Shown in pieces: positions 9,022 to 17,274 of a stretch of 61,817 nucleotides of DNA. The stretch is from contig CACBHY010000006.1 of NCBI GenBank assembly GCA_902539165.1, forward strand, positions 1 through 61,817. The letters are read 5' to 3'. Position 1 is the stretch's first letter. Each line of letters begins with the position of its first letter. This DNA comes from an uncultured Pelagibacteraceae bacterium. GTDB taxonomy: Bacteria; Pseudomonadota; Alphaproteobacteria; Pelagibacterales; Pelagibacteraceae. The notes under the pieces are model-generated. The model was not told the DNA's origin, ran no database searches, and saw nothing but the letters and a program-made list of their open reading frames with translations. Made by a program: the position numbers and the translations under genes.

Positions 9022-10980
9022 TTGAATAAACTACATAATGATTTAGCAAATTGTATCAGATTTTTATCAATTGATGCGGTTCAAAGAGCTAATTCTGGAC
9101 ACCCAGGTATGCCAATGGGTATGGCAGATGTTGTAACTGTACTTTTTAAAAATTTTTTAAAATTTAATCCTAAAAATCCAAATTGGATGAATAGAGATAG
9201 ATTCGTTTTATCTGCAGGTCATGGATCAATGCTTTTATACTCTTTACTATTTTTAACTGGATATAAGAGTATTTCATTAAATAGTATAAAAAATTTCAGA
9301 CAGCTAAACTCAATATGTGCCGGTCATCCTGAATACTATCCAAATTCGGGTATCGAGACAACAACAGGACCTCTTGGACAAGGAATAGCAAACGCAGTGG
9401 GATTTGCAATCGCAGAAGAAATTTTAAAAAAAAAATTAGGAAATGATTTAATTAATCACAAAACTTATGTTTTGGCTGGAGATGGGTGTTTAATGGAAGG
9501 TATAAGTCATGAGGCAATGAGTTTAGCGGGACATTTGAGGCTTAAAAATTTAGTAATGCTCTTTGATAACAATTCAATTTCAATTGACGGTCCAACTGAT
9601 CTTGCTGTTTCAGATAATTTTAAAAAAAGATTTGAGGGTTATGGTTGGGATTATATTTTAATAAATGGACATAATGAAAAAGAAATATTTAAAGCATTAA
9701 AAAATGTTCAAAAAGCAAAAAAACCAACTGTTATTTCTTGTAAAACAAAAATTGGATATGGTTCACCAAATAAATCGGGTAAAGCGTCCTCCCACGGAAA
9801 TCCCCTAGGTTTAGAGGAAATTGAACTTGTTAGAAAAGCCCTAAATTGGAATAATAAACCTTTTAATATTCCAAATAAATTTTTGAAAGAGTGGAGAAAA
9901 ATTGGTCAAAGATGCGAAGCTCAAGAAAAAAAATGGATTAAGATATTTAAAAAAAACAAAACAAAATTTAAAAATATAAAAAATAAAAATTTAATAAGTG
10001 TTTTAAAAAGAGAAAAAAGAAATGCAATTATGGATCCTAAAAGTTTGGCTACAAGAAAATGTTCTGAGATGACACTTAATGCATTAACAAATCAAAATCA
10101 TAACTTAATTGGAGGCTCTGCTGATTTAGCAGGATCTAACAATACAAAAACAAAACATCAAAAAATAATTAAGCCTGGAGATTTTAGTGGAGATTATATT
10201 CACTACGGAGTAAGAGAGCATGGAATGAGTGGAATAATGAATGGTATTGCACTCTATGGAAATTTAATTCCATATGGCGGAACTTTTTTAATTTTTTCAG
10301 ATTATTGTAAACCTTCAATTAGGTTATCTGCGTTGATGAAAAAAAGAGTAATATATGTAATGACGCATGACTCTATAGGACTCGGGGAGGATGGGCCAAC
10401 CCATCAGCCAATTGAGCAGCTCTCAGGTTTACGATCAATTCCAAATTTAAATGTTTTTAGGCCAGCAGATAGAGTTGAAACAATTGAATGTTGGGAACAT
10501 GCTTTAAAAAGTTCTAAAACACCAAGTATTTTATGTTTAACAAGACAAGGCTTAAATCCCATAAGAAAATCATTTACAAATATAAATAAATGTTCCTTGG
10601 GAGCCTATGAAGTCTTGAGAACTAATAATAAAATTAATTTAACAATATTTGCAAGCGGCTCAGAGGTTAATTTGGCAATCGAAACTAGTCATAAATTAGC
10701 CAAAGATAAAATATACTGTAAAGTTATATCAATGCCATCTATGGAACTTTTCGATCTACAATCAAAATTATATAAAAATAAAATTTTAAACGAAACTAAA
10801 TTTAAAATTTCAATAGAAGCTGGATCAAGTGATAGCTGGAAAAAATATGTAGGGAGTTCGGGTCTGACATTTGGAATTAATGAATTTGGCAAGAGTGCGC
10901 CCTACAAAGATATTTTTAGACACTTTGGGCTGACAGTTTCAAATATTGCCAGTAAAACAAAAAAAATGATAAGAAATTAA
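9022..10980 (+). CDS. tkt: Transketolase
   Basis: This thiamine-diphosphate enzyme of the pentose-phosphate pathway has 652 residues, a standard length. The TPP-binding segment runs GDGCLMEGISHEA to FDNNSISIDG (about 154-191); the pyrimidine domain carries YGVREHGMSG (about 394-403) and the DSIGLGEDGPTHQP segment. The ORF begins with TTG at 9022, supported by AGGA at 9013-9016; no in-frame ATG exists before the conserved SGHPGMPMGM region, so TTG is the likely start. It is the first gene of tkt-gap-pgk-fba and is divergent from DUF4164 across only 49 bp. Confidence 0.97.
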   Translation: MNKLHNDLANCIRFLSIDAVQRANSGHPGMPMGMADVVTVLFKNFLKFNPKNPNWMNRDRFVLSAGHGSMLLYSLLFLTGYKSISLNSIKNFRQLNSICAGHPEYYPNSGIETTTGPLGQGIANAVGFAIAEEILKKKLGNDLINHKTYVLAGDGCLMEGISHEAMSLAGHLRLKNLVMLFDNNSISIDGPTDLAVSDNFKKRFEGYGWDYILINGHNEKEIFKALKNVQKAKKPTVISCKTKIGYGSPNKSGKASSHGNPLGLEEIELVRKALNWNNKPFNIPNKFLKEWRKIGQRCEAQEKKWIKIFKKNKTKFKNIKNKNLISVLKREKRNAIMDPKSLATRKCSEMTLNALTNQNHNLIGGSADLAGSNNTKTKHQKIIKPGDFSGDYIHYGVREHGMSGIMNGIALYGNLIPYGGTFLIFSDYCKPSIRLSALMKKRVIYVMTHDSIGLGEDGPTHQPIEQLSGLRSIPNLNVFRPADRVETIECWEHALKSSKTPSILCLTRQGLNPIRKSFTNINKCSLGAYEVLRTNNKINLTIFASGSEVNLAIETSHKLAKDKIYCKVISMPSMELFDLQSKLYKNKILNETKFKISIEAGSSDSWKKYVGSSGLTFGINEFGKSAPYKDIFRHFGLTVSNIASKTKKMIRN

Positions 10981-10982
10981 AT

Positions 10983-11990
10983 ATGGCAATCAAAATTGGA
11001 ATTAATGGAATGGGTAGAATTGGTCGTATGATTGTCAGATCAATTTTTGAAAGTCGAAATAAAAATTTAAAGATACAGCACATTAATAACAGATCAAATT
11101 CAGATGCAACAAGTAAATTAATTAGATACGATTCTATCCACGGAAAATTTGATGCTGATATTAAATTTGATGAAAATCACTTAATAATAAACAAACAAAA
11201 AATTTCATTCTCTCAAGAGCCTAAGATCGAAAAAATTAATTGGAAAAAGTATGATGTTGAGTATGTTTTAGAATGTACAGGCAAATTTAATTCAAAAGAA
11301 AAACTTGAAGCTCATATTAAAAATGGAGCAAAAAAAGTAATTGTTTCTGCTCCGTGCAAAAATGCAGACAAAACAATAGTTTTTGGTGTTAACGAAAACA
11401 CCTTATCTAAAAAAGACAAAATAATTTCAGCTGCGTCATGTACTACGAATTGTTTAGCACCAGTAGTAGATGTCATTCACAAAAAATTTGAAATTGAAAA
11501 AGGTTTTATGACTACGATTCATTCTTTTACTAGTGACCAAAGAATTTTGGATAATTCTCATAAAGATCCAAGAAGAGCTCGATCTGCAAGCCAGTCGATT
11601 GTTCCTACATCAACTGGAGCATCAAAAGCAATAGGTGAAATAATTCCAAGTTTGAAAGGTAAATTGGAAGGTGTAGCGATGAGAGTACCTACACCAAATG
11701 TTTCTCTTGTAGAATTAGTTTTTTGTACGAAAAAAGAAATTAATATAAAAAATATAAATAATGAATTCGAATTAGCTTCAAAAAGAGAATTAAAAAGGAT
11801 TTTAGAAGTTACGTATGAAAAATTAGTTTCTGTTGATTTCAATCATCATTCGGCCTCTGCAATCGTTGATGCGTCTTTGACAAGTGTGGTTGGAAAAAAT
11901 ATGGGTAAAATTTCGGCATGGTATGACAACGAATGGGGTTTTTCTAACAGAATGTGTGATATATCTGAAAGTTTGCATAAAATCTCTTAA
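10983..11990 (+). CDS. gap: Glyceraldehyde-3-phosphate dehydrogenase, type I
   Basis: It interconverts glyceraldehyde-3-phosphate and 1,3-bisphosphoglycerate. The 335 residues have the NAD(P)-binding start KIGINGMGRIGR, the catalytic SCTTNCLAP motif (Cys about 155), the TIHSFTSDQ segment and the C-terminal WYDNEWGFSNR. Position 34 onward reads NNRSN rather than the classical Asp-containing NAD-selective motif, so NADP use is possible, as in gluconeogenic GAPDHs. It starts 2 bp after tkt and overlaps pgk by one base. Confidence 0.97.
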   Translation: MAIKIGINGMGRIGRMIVRSIFESRNKNLKIQHINNRSNSDATSKLIRYDSIHGKFDADIKFDENHLIINKQKISFSQEPKIEKINWKKYDVEYVLECTGKFNSKEKLEAHIKNGAKKVIVSAPCKNADKTIVFGVNENTLSKKDKIISAASCTTNCLAPVVDVIHKKFEIEKGFMTTIHSFTSDQRILDNSHKDPRRARSASQSIVPTSTGASKAIGEIIPSLKGKLEGVAMRVPTPNVSLVELVFCTKKEINIKNINNEFELASKRELKRILEVTYEKLVSVDFNHHSASAIVDASLTSVVGKNMGKISAWYDNEWGFSNRMCDISESLHKIS

Positions 11991-13171
11991 TGCGAAGTAT
12001 TAAAAACGAAACAAATCTTCGTGATAAAAAAATATTACTAAGATTAGATCTAAATGTCCCTATAGTTAAAGGAAAAATAATTGACACAACGAGAATAGAT
12101 AAAATTCTACCTACTTTAAAATTTCTTAATAAACAAAAAGCTAAAGTTATTATCTTATCACATGTGGGCAGACCAAGAGGTAAGGCTTTAAAAGAACTTT
12201 CATTAAAACCAATTTGTGAAAATTTACAGGAACAATTGGGTTTAAATGTGAAATTAATTACACAAAATATTAATGAAATTATAAACAAGGATTTCTTTGA
12301 TAGCTTTGAAGAGGAAATCTTAATGTTAGAAAATATTAGGTTTTATGCAGAAGAAGAAAAAAATGATAATAAGTTTGCAAAGCACCTAGCAAGTTTTGGT
12401 GATATTTATGTTAATGATGCTTTCTCTTGTTCCCACCGCTCACATGCTTCAATTGTTAAAATTTCTAAATTTCTTCCCTCATTTTCTGGACTACAAATAG
12501 ATTTAGAAATTGATGCTCTGAATAAAATTACCTCTGAAATTACAAAACCAATATCCTGTATAATAGGAGGATCCAAAATTTCGACCAAAATTGATGTTAT
12601 TAAAAATTTAATTCCTAAATTTGATAATATTATTATTGTTGGCGGTATGGCTAATAATTTTATTGAGTACTTTGGTCACAATATTGGAAAATCTATTAAA
12701 GAAAAAAATTGTGAACCAATCATTGAAGAAATTATCTCAATTTCGAAAAAAGAAAAATGTAAAATATTTTATCCAGAGGATGTGCTTGTATCTAAAGACT
12801 TTAATGGATCATGCAAAAAAAAAGAATTAAATGAAATTTTGAGCAATGAAATGATTTTAGACATTGGCCCAAAAACTATAGATAAAGTAACAAATATTAT
12901 TAATTCAAGTAAGACCATATTATGGAATGGACCTGCTGGATATTTTGAAAACCCTAAATTTGCAAACGGCAGCATTAAAATAGCAAAAACAATAATTAAA
13001 AATAATAAATTAAACAAAATTTTTTCAGTTGTTGGTGGAGGAGACACAGTTTCATTATTAAATAGTATAAATGCTGTAAATAATTTTAATTTTGTTTCAA
13101 CTGCAGGTGGAGCTTTTTTAGAATATCTTGAAGGTAAAAAGCTTCCTGGTATAACCGCACTAAATCAATAA
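11990..13171 (+). CDS. pgk: Phosphoglycerate kinase
   Basis: This enzyme transfers phosphate between 1,3-bisphosphoglycerate and ADP. The 393 residues are a normal length, with RLDLNVP (about 18-24), the substrate-site SHVGRPRG (about 56-63), SCSHRSHAS (about 145-153) and the C-terminal VVGGGDTVS nucleotide-binding motif (about 348-356). It shares one base with the gap stop (TAATG) and ends directly against the fba start, indicating one operon. Confidence 0.97.
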   Translation: MRSIKNETNLRDKKILLRLDLNVPIVKGKIIDTTRIDKILPTLKFLNKQKAKVIILSHVGRPRGKALKELSLKPICENLQEQLGLNVKLITQNINEIINKDFFDSFEEEILMLENIRFYAEEEKNDNKFAKHLASFGDIYVNDAFSCSHRSHASIVKISKFLPSFSGLQIDLEIDALNKITSEITKPISCIIGGSKISTKIDVIKNLIPKFDNIIIVGGMANNFIEYFGHNIGKSIKEKNCEPIIEEIISISKKEKCKIFYPEDVLVSKDFNGSCKKKELNEILSNEMILDIGPKTIDKVTNIINSSKTILWNGPAGYFENPKFANGSIKIAKTIIKNNKLNKIFSVVGGGDTVSLLNSINAVNNFNFVSTAGGAFLEYLEGKKLPGITALNQ

Positions 13172-14182
13172 ATGTCAGAATTAAATAAAATAGCTCTTAA
13201 GATAATTTCTAACGGTAAAGGTATACTTGCTGCAGATGAAAGCAATGGCACTATGACTAAGAGACTTACAGCAGTAAATGTAGATTCTACTCCTGAAAAT
13301 AGACTACTGTTTAGAGAAATTCTTTTCTCATCTAAAAGCATGAAAGAGTGTATTGGAGGGGTCATTCTTTATGATGAAACAATAAACCAAACTACAAGTT
13401 ATGGAAAATCAATCCCTGACTTAATTTCAGCCTCGGGCGCTGTGCCAGGAATTAAAGTTGATACAGGTGCTAAAGAATTAGCAAACTCTCCTGAAGAGAA
13501 AATTACTGAGGGTTTAGATGGCCTTAGAGATAGATTGAAAAAATACTATAAACTTGGAGCAAGATTTACAAAATGGAGGGGGGTTTATTCTATTAGTAAT
13601 AAATATCCAACCAAGCTAGCAATAAATAGTAATGCTCATGCACTTGCGAGATACTCAGCCCTTGTTCAAGAAAATGGTATGGTCCCAATAGTAGAACCTG
13701 AGGTATTAATGGATGGAGAACATTCTGCAGATGTTTGTTTAAGTAAAACATCAGATGTTATAAGAAAATGTTTTGAAGAACTAATTTTACATAAAGTTGA
13801 TCTTTCAGGAATTATTTTAAAACCAAATATGATATTATCTGGCACTCAATCAAAAGAAAAAATATCTAGCGAAGAGGTTTCAAGCAAAACACTTGAGTGT
13901 CTTAAAAATTCGGTTCCTAGTGATGTGCCTGGGATCGCCTTTTTATCAGGAGGTCAGTCCGAATTAGAAGCTACAGAAAATTTAAATTTAATAAATAAAA
14001 ACAACAATACTAATTTTATTATGACATACTCATATGGAAGAGCTCTTCAGCAAAGTGCTCTTAAAGAATGGTCTAAAAATATTAAAGAAATTGAGGAGAC
14101 TCGTAAAATTTTTAATCACAGAGCTAAAATGTGTACATTGGCTGCTCAAGGTAAATGGGTGAGCGAACTTGAGAGTAAATAA
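13172..14182 (+). CDS. fba: Fructose-bisphosphate aldolase, class I
   Basis: This is a metal-independent Schiff-base aldolase. The 336 residues contain GKGILAADESNGTMTKRL (about 14-31), KWRGVYSI (about 137-144), GIILKPNMILSG with the Schiff-base Lys (about 219) and FLSGGQSE (about 262-269). It is the classical eukaryote-type class I form, about 340 residues, not the class II zinc enzyme and not the short archaeal form. The ATG follows the pgk stop with zero spacing. Confidence 0.96.
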   Translation: MSELNKIALKIISNGKGILAADESNGTMTKRLTAVNVDSTPENRLLFREILFSSKSMKECIGGVILYDETINQTTSYGKSIPDLISASGAVPGIKVDTGAKELANSPEEKITEGLDGLRDRLKKYYKLGARFTKWRGVYSISNKYPTKLAINSNAHALARYSALVQENGMVPIVEPEVLMDGEHSADVCLSKTSDVIRKCFEELILHKVDLSGIILKPNMILSGTQSKEKISSEEVSSKTLECLKNSVPSDVPGIAFLSGGQSELEATENLNLINKNNNTNFIMTYSYGRALQQSALKEWSKNIKEIEETRKIFNHRAKMCTLAAQGKWVSELESK

Positions 14183-14783
14183 AAAGAAATTTATTTATCT
14201 TATTTCTCCAAACAAAATATATAAAAAATTCTTTAAAGATCTTCAAAAAGTATTGGTAACAAAAAAAATTTCCTATTTTCAATTGAGACTTAAAAAATAT
14301 TCCTTCAAACATAAAGTTTTGATTGGACAAAAGATTAAAAATATCTGTAAAAAAAATAAAGTAAAATTCTTAATCAATGATGATCCAATACTTGCGATGA
14401 GATTAGGTGCCGATGGTTGTCACTTAGGTCAAAAAGATATGGATATAAAAGAAGCCAGGAAAATAATTGGAAAAAAAATTATAGGTATTACCTGTCATAA
14501 TTCTATTAGCTTAGCAAAGAAAGCTATTAAGGCTAAAGCAAGTTACTTAGCGTTTGGAGCTTTTTATTCTTCCCGAACTAAAAAAACTCATCATGTGGCA
14601 AATATCAGTATTTTAGATAAGATTAATAAAATTACCAAAACTCCAATTGTAGCTATTGGGGGTATTAATTCTGAAAACTATAAAAAACTGTTATTGAAGA
14701 ATGCAAATTTTTTAGCTATCTCAGGCTACGTTTGGAATAATAAAAAATATAAACCCTTTGAAGCAATAGAGAGATTAAAATGA
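14169..14783 (+). CDS. thiE: Thiamine-phosphate synthase ThiE
   Basis: ThiE joins HMP-pyrophosphate to thiazole phosphate. The 204-residue TIM-barrel protein shows YFQLRLKKYS (phosphate/substrate strand), FLINDDPILAMRLGADGCHLGQKD (about 75-98, split motif), the late YLAFGAFYSSRTKK and VAIGGIN. The predicted start is TTG at 14169, inside the last codons of fba (14 bp overlap), and the stop overlaps efp by 4 bp. No TPP riboswitch precedes it, as expected for an internal operon gene. Confidence 0.9.
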   Translation: MRVNKKKFIYLISPNKIYKKFFKDLQKVLVTKKISYFQLRLKKYSFKHKVLIGQKIKNICKKNKVKFLINDDPILAMRLGADGCHLGQKDMDIKEARKIIGKKIIGITCHNSISLAKKAIKAKASYLAFGAFYSSRTKKTHHVANISILDKINKITKTPIVAIGGINSENYKKLLLKNANFLAISGYVWNNKKYKPFEAIERLK

Positions 14784-15340
14784 AAATTAACGCTGGTGAG
14801 ATAAGAGCTGGAATGCTTTTAGAGTATAAGAATGATTTATGGCAAGTTTTAAAAAGCCAGCATGTTAAACCTGGTAAAGGTGGTGCCTTTACACAAGTCG
14901 AAATGAAAAGTGTAGGAAAAAATACAAAGTTAAATGAAAGATTTAGATCAAATGAAACTGTTGAAAAGGCTTTTTTGGAGGAAACAAAGTTTAATTATCT
15001 TTATGAAAATGAAAGTTATTATTTTTTTATGGACCCAAAAAGCTTTGAACAAATAGAAATTAAAAAAAATGTAATTGGAGATCAAGGAAAACTTTTAACA
15101 GAAAATCTTGAGGTTTCTGTAAATTTTTATAATGAAAATCCAATTTCGGTTGAGCTGCCTAACCAAGTAAAGTGTAAAATAGTAACAACTGATGCAGCTT
15201 TAAAAGGACAAACGGTCTCGTCATCATATAAACCCGCAACCCTAGATAATGGATTAAATATTCAAGTGCCACCATTTATTGAATCAGGAGACGAAGTAAT
15301 AATAGATACAAGAAATTTAGCATACATAAAAAAAATTTAA
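14780..15340 (+). CDS. efp: Translation elongation factor P
   Basis: EF-P rescues ribosomes at polyproline stretches. The 186 residues form the usual three beta-barrels; the loop VKPGKGGAF places the lysine normally modified at Lys33. The C-terminal YKPATLDNGLNIQVPPF and GDEVIIDTR segments are standard. Start ATG overlaps the thiE stop (ATGA). No epmA or epmB gene is visible nearby, so the state of Lys33 is unknown. Confidence 0.98.
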   Translation: MKINAGEIRAGMLLEYKNDLWQVLKSQHVKPGKGGAFTQVEMKSVGKNTKLNERFRSNETVEKAFLEETKFNYLYENESYYFFMDPKSFEQIEIKKNVIGDQGKLLTENLEVSVNFYNENPISVELPNQVKCKIVTTDAALKGQTVSSSYKPATLDNGLNIQVPPFIESGDEVIIDTRNLAYIKKI

Positions 15341-15344
15341 ACAT

Positions 15345-16085
15345 ATGATTTCAATATCCTCAAATCTTAATATTATGATAAAGGCTGTTGAGAAAGCATC
15401 TAAGTCAGTAATTAGAGATTTTGGAGAAATAGAAAATTTGCAAGTATCCAAAAAAGGTCCAAGAGATTTTGTTACCAAAACAGATAAACGTGTTGAAAAT
15501 ATTATAATTGAGGAACTTAGTAAAACAAAAAAAAAATACTCTTTTCTCTCAGAAGAAATCGGAAGAATTAAAAATCAAGATGAAGATAACATTTGGATTA
15601 TAGACCCGATTGATGGGACAACAAACTTTCTTCATGGTATCCCCCATTTTGCAATATGTATTGCATTACAATCTAAAAAAGAAATTGTTAGTGGTTTAAT
15701 TTTTGATCCTATTAAAGATGAAATGTTTTTTGCCGAGAAAAATAAAGGTTCTTATCTAAATAATCAAAGACTGAGAGTTTCAAAAAAAAACATTCTAGAT
15801 GATTGTTTATTTTCAAGTAACCATGAAGGAATGAAATTTAGTAATTTTAATATGAGATATACTGGTTGTGTAGCGTTAGATTTGGCTTATGTGGCAGCTG
15901 GAAGATTTGATGGTTTTTTCCAGAATGATATTAATCTTTGGAATGTAGCAGCTGGATCTCTCATGATACAGGAAGCTGGTGGAGTAGTAAACGATGTAAA
16001 TAAACTCAAAAACAATGCAATTAATATTAGAGCCTCAAATGATGCTATTAGTGATAAAATGCTTAGAGAATTAGAGAACTTTTAA
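15345..16085 (+). CDS. suhB: Inositol monophosphatase family protein (SuhB-like)
   Basis: This Mg-dependent sugar or inositol phosphatase has 246 residues with all three metal-binding motifs: EEIG after SFLS (about 66-69), WIIDPIDGTTNFLHG (about 84-98) and WNVAAGSLMIQEAGG (about 204-218). Whether it acts on inositol phosphate, acts on another sugar phosphate, or works in RNA-polymerase antitermination as E. coli SuhB does is not decided by sequence. It starts 4 bp after efp. Confidence 0.92.
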   Translation: MISISSNLNIMIKAVEKASKSVIRDFGEIENLQVSKKGPRDFVTKTDKRVENIIIEELSKTKKKYSFLSEEIGRIKNQDEDNIWIIDPIDGTTNFLHGIPHFAICIALQSKKEIVSGLIFDPIKDEMFFAEKNKGSYLNNQRLRVSKKNILDDCLFSSNHEGMKFSNFNMRYTGCVALDLAYVAAGRFDGFFQNDINLWNVAAGSLMIQEAGGVVNDVNKLKNNAINIRASNDAISDKMLRELENF

Positions 16086-16120
16086 TTGTGTTCTGAATTT
16101 CCTTTGCTATAAGTCTCGAT

Positions 16121-16351
16121 ATGAAAAAAAATATTCATCCAAGCTACCACAAAATCAAAGTAGAAATGACAGATGGCAGTCAATTTGAAACTAAGTCCAC
16201 ATGGGGTGCAGAAGGAGATTTATTAAAGTTGGAGATAGATCCCAAATCGCATTCTGCATGGACAGGCGGAAAACAAAAATTAATGGATAAAGGAAGAATT
16301 AGTAAATTTAATAAAAAATTCCAAAATTTTAAATCAGAAAAAAAAAATTAA
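16121..16351 (+). CDS. rpmE: 50S ribosomal protein L31, zinc-free form
   Basis: The 76-residue sequence begins [19 protein letters not shown] and carries [19 protein letters not shown] and AWTGG, diagnostic for L31. It has no cysteine, so it is the non-zinc form usual in alphaproteobacteria. It ends directly before the TrcR-like gene (zero spacing). Confidence 0.97.
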   Translation: MKKNIHPSYHKIKVEMTDGSQFETKSTWGAEGDLLKLEIDPKSHSAWTGGKQKLMDKGRISKFNKKFQNFKSEKKN

Positions 16352-16933
16352 ATGTCAGATTCCCCTTTGATGCCAATGGCTACTGCTGTTTGGCTAGTTG
16401 AAAATACAACACTAACATTTAAGCAAATTGCAGATTTTTGCCAATTACATGAGGTTGAAATTCAAGGAATAGCTGATGGTGAGGTGGCAAAAGGTATTAA
16501 AGCATATAATCCTATTATAGCTGGTCAATTATCCCGTGAGGAAATAGATTTATCCTCTAAAGATGATAATAGGAAACTTAATTTAAAAAACAGCCACGTA
16601 GAAATATCAAATATTCAGAAAAACACTAAAAAATATATTCCCCTATCAAAAAGGCAAGATAAACCAGACTCAGCACTATGGTTAATTAAACAACATAGCA
16701 TGCTAAAGGACTCACAAATTGCAAAATTAGTTGGTGTTACAAAAAATTCTGTAACGTCAATTAGAAACAAGAGTTATTGGAATTATAACAATTTAAATCC
16801 AAAAGATCCTGTTGCATTAAATTTATTCACTCAAAAAGATTTATTAGACGCTATAGAAAAAGCAGAAAGAAGAATTAAAAAAGAAAAGAAACAGAAGGAA
16901 AAAGAAAAACTAAGTAATCTTGAGTCTAGATAA
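16352..16933 (+). CDS. DUF1013 / TrcR-like cell-cycle transcriptional regulator
   Basis: This 193-residue protein has a family-typical N-terminus (MPMATAVWLVENTTLTFKQI, about 7-26), HEVEIQGIADGEVAKGIKAYNPI, and a second half with SALWLIKQH and IAKLVGVTKNSVTSIRN, an HTH-like segment (about 125-150). The C-terminus is a charged helix. DUF1013 proteins are alphaproteobacterial; a Brucella member, TrcR, is reported as a cell-cycle regulator. The link to regulation here is by family only. Confidence 0.85.
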   Translation: MSDSPLMPMATAVWLVENTTLTFKQIADFCQLHEVEIQGIADGEVAKGIKAYNPIIAGQLSREEIDLSSKDDNRKLNLKNSHVEISNIQKNTKKYIPLSKRQDKPDSALWLIKQHSMLKDSQIAKLVGVTKNSVTSIRNKSYWNYNNLNPKDPVALNLFTQKDLLDAIEKAERRIKKEKKQKEKEKLSNLESR

Positions 16934-16961
16934 TGAATAAAATTTATAGACATAAAATTAT

Positions 16962-16992
16962 AAAAGTGGTAATTAACCACCTTTTTGGAGGT
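16962..16992 (+). promoter_or_regulatory. rpsU leader: two competing hairpins around a GGAGGT ribosome-binding site
   Basis: AAAGTGGT at 16963-16970 can pair with ACCACCTTT at 16976-16984 (one bulged C), giving a terminator-like stem followed by T residues. Alternatively ACCACC at 16976-16981 can fold over a TTTTT loop onto GGAGGT at 16987-16992 (one A-A mismatch), masking the Shine-Dalgarno. The two structures share the ACCACC arm. This is a pairing argument only; no folding energy was computed. Confidence 0.45.
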
Positions 16993-16996
16993 AGTT

Positions 16997-17191
16997 ATTA
17001 AAATAGAAGTTAAAGATAATAATATTGAGCAAGCCCTTAGAGTTTTAAAAAGAAAACTTCAAAGGGACGGTTTTTTTAAAGTAATCAAATTAAAAAATAA
17101 TTACGAAAAACCATCAGAAAAGAAAAAAAGAATTCTTCAAGAAAACATTAAAAGAGTTAAAAAATTAAATAAGCTTAAAAATAGAATTTAA
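16997..17191 (+). CDS. rpsU: 30S ribosomal protein S21, probable ATT start
   Basis: Residues EVKDNNIEQALRVLKRKLQRDG identify S21, followed by a Lys/Arg-rich C-terminal helix. The open frame extends back to TTG at 16985, but the only good Shine-Dalgarno, GGAGGT at 16987-16992, lies inside that extension. From it the well-spaced in-frame codon is ATT at 16997 (5 nt after GGAGG), giving a 64-residue protein with an initiation codon like that of infC. TTG at 16985 has no Shine-Dalgarno of its own. S21 identity is firm; the start is an inference. Confidence 0.9.
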   Translation: MKIEVKDNNIEQALRVLKRKLQRDGFFKVIKLKNNYEKPSEKKKRILQENIKRVKKLNKLKNRI

Positions 17192-17197
17192 GTATAT

Positions 17198-17274
<77 letters not shown>

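Noticed and set aside
12769..13365. Minus-strand frames opposite pgk and fba
   Set aside because: The plus-strand frames have complete catalytic motifs; the antisense ones do not resemble any protein.
14130..14180. TPP riboswitch before thiE
   Set aside because: thiE overlaps fba and no THI-box sequence such as CUGAGA is present nearby.
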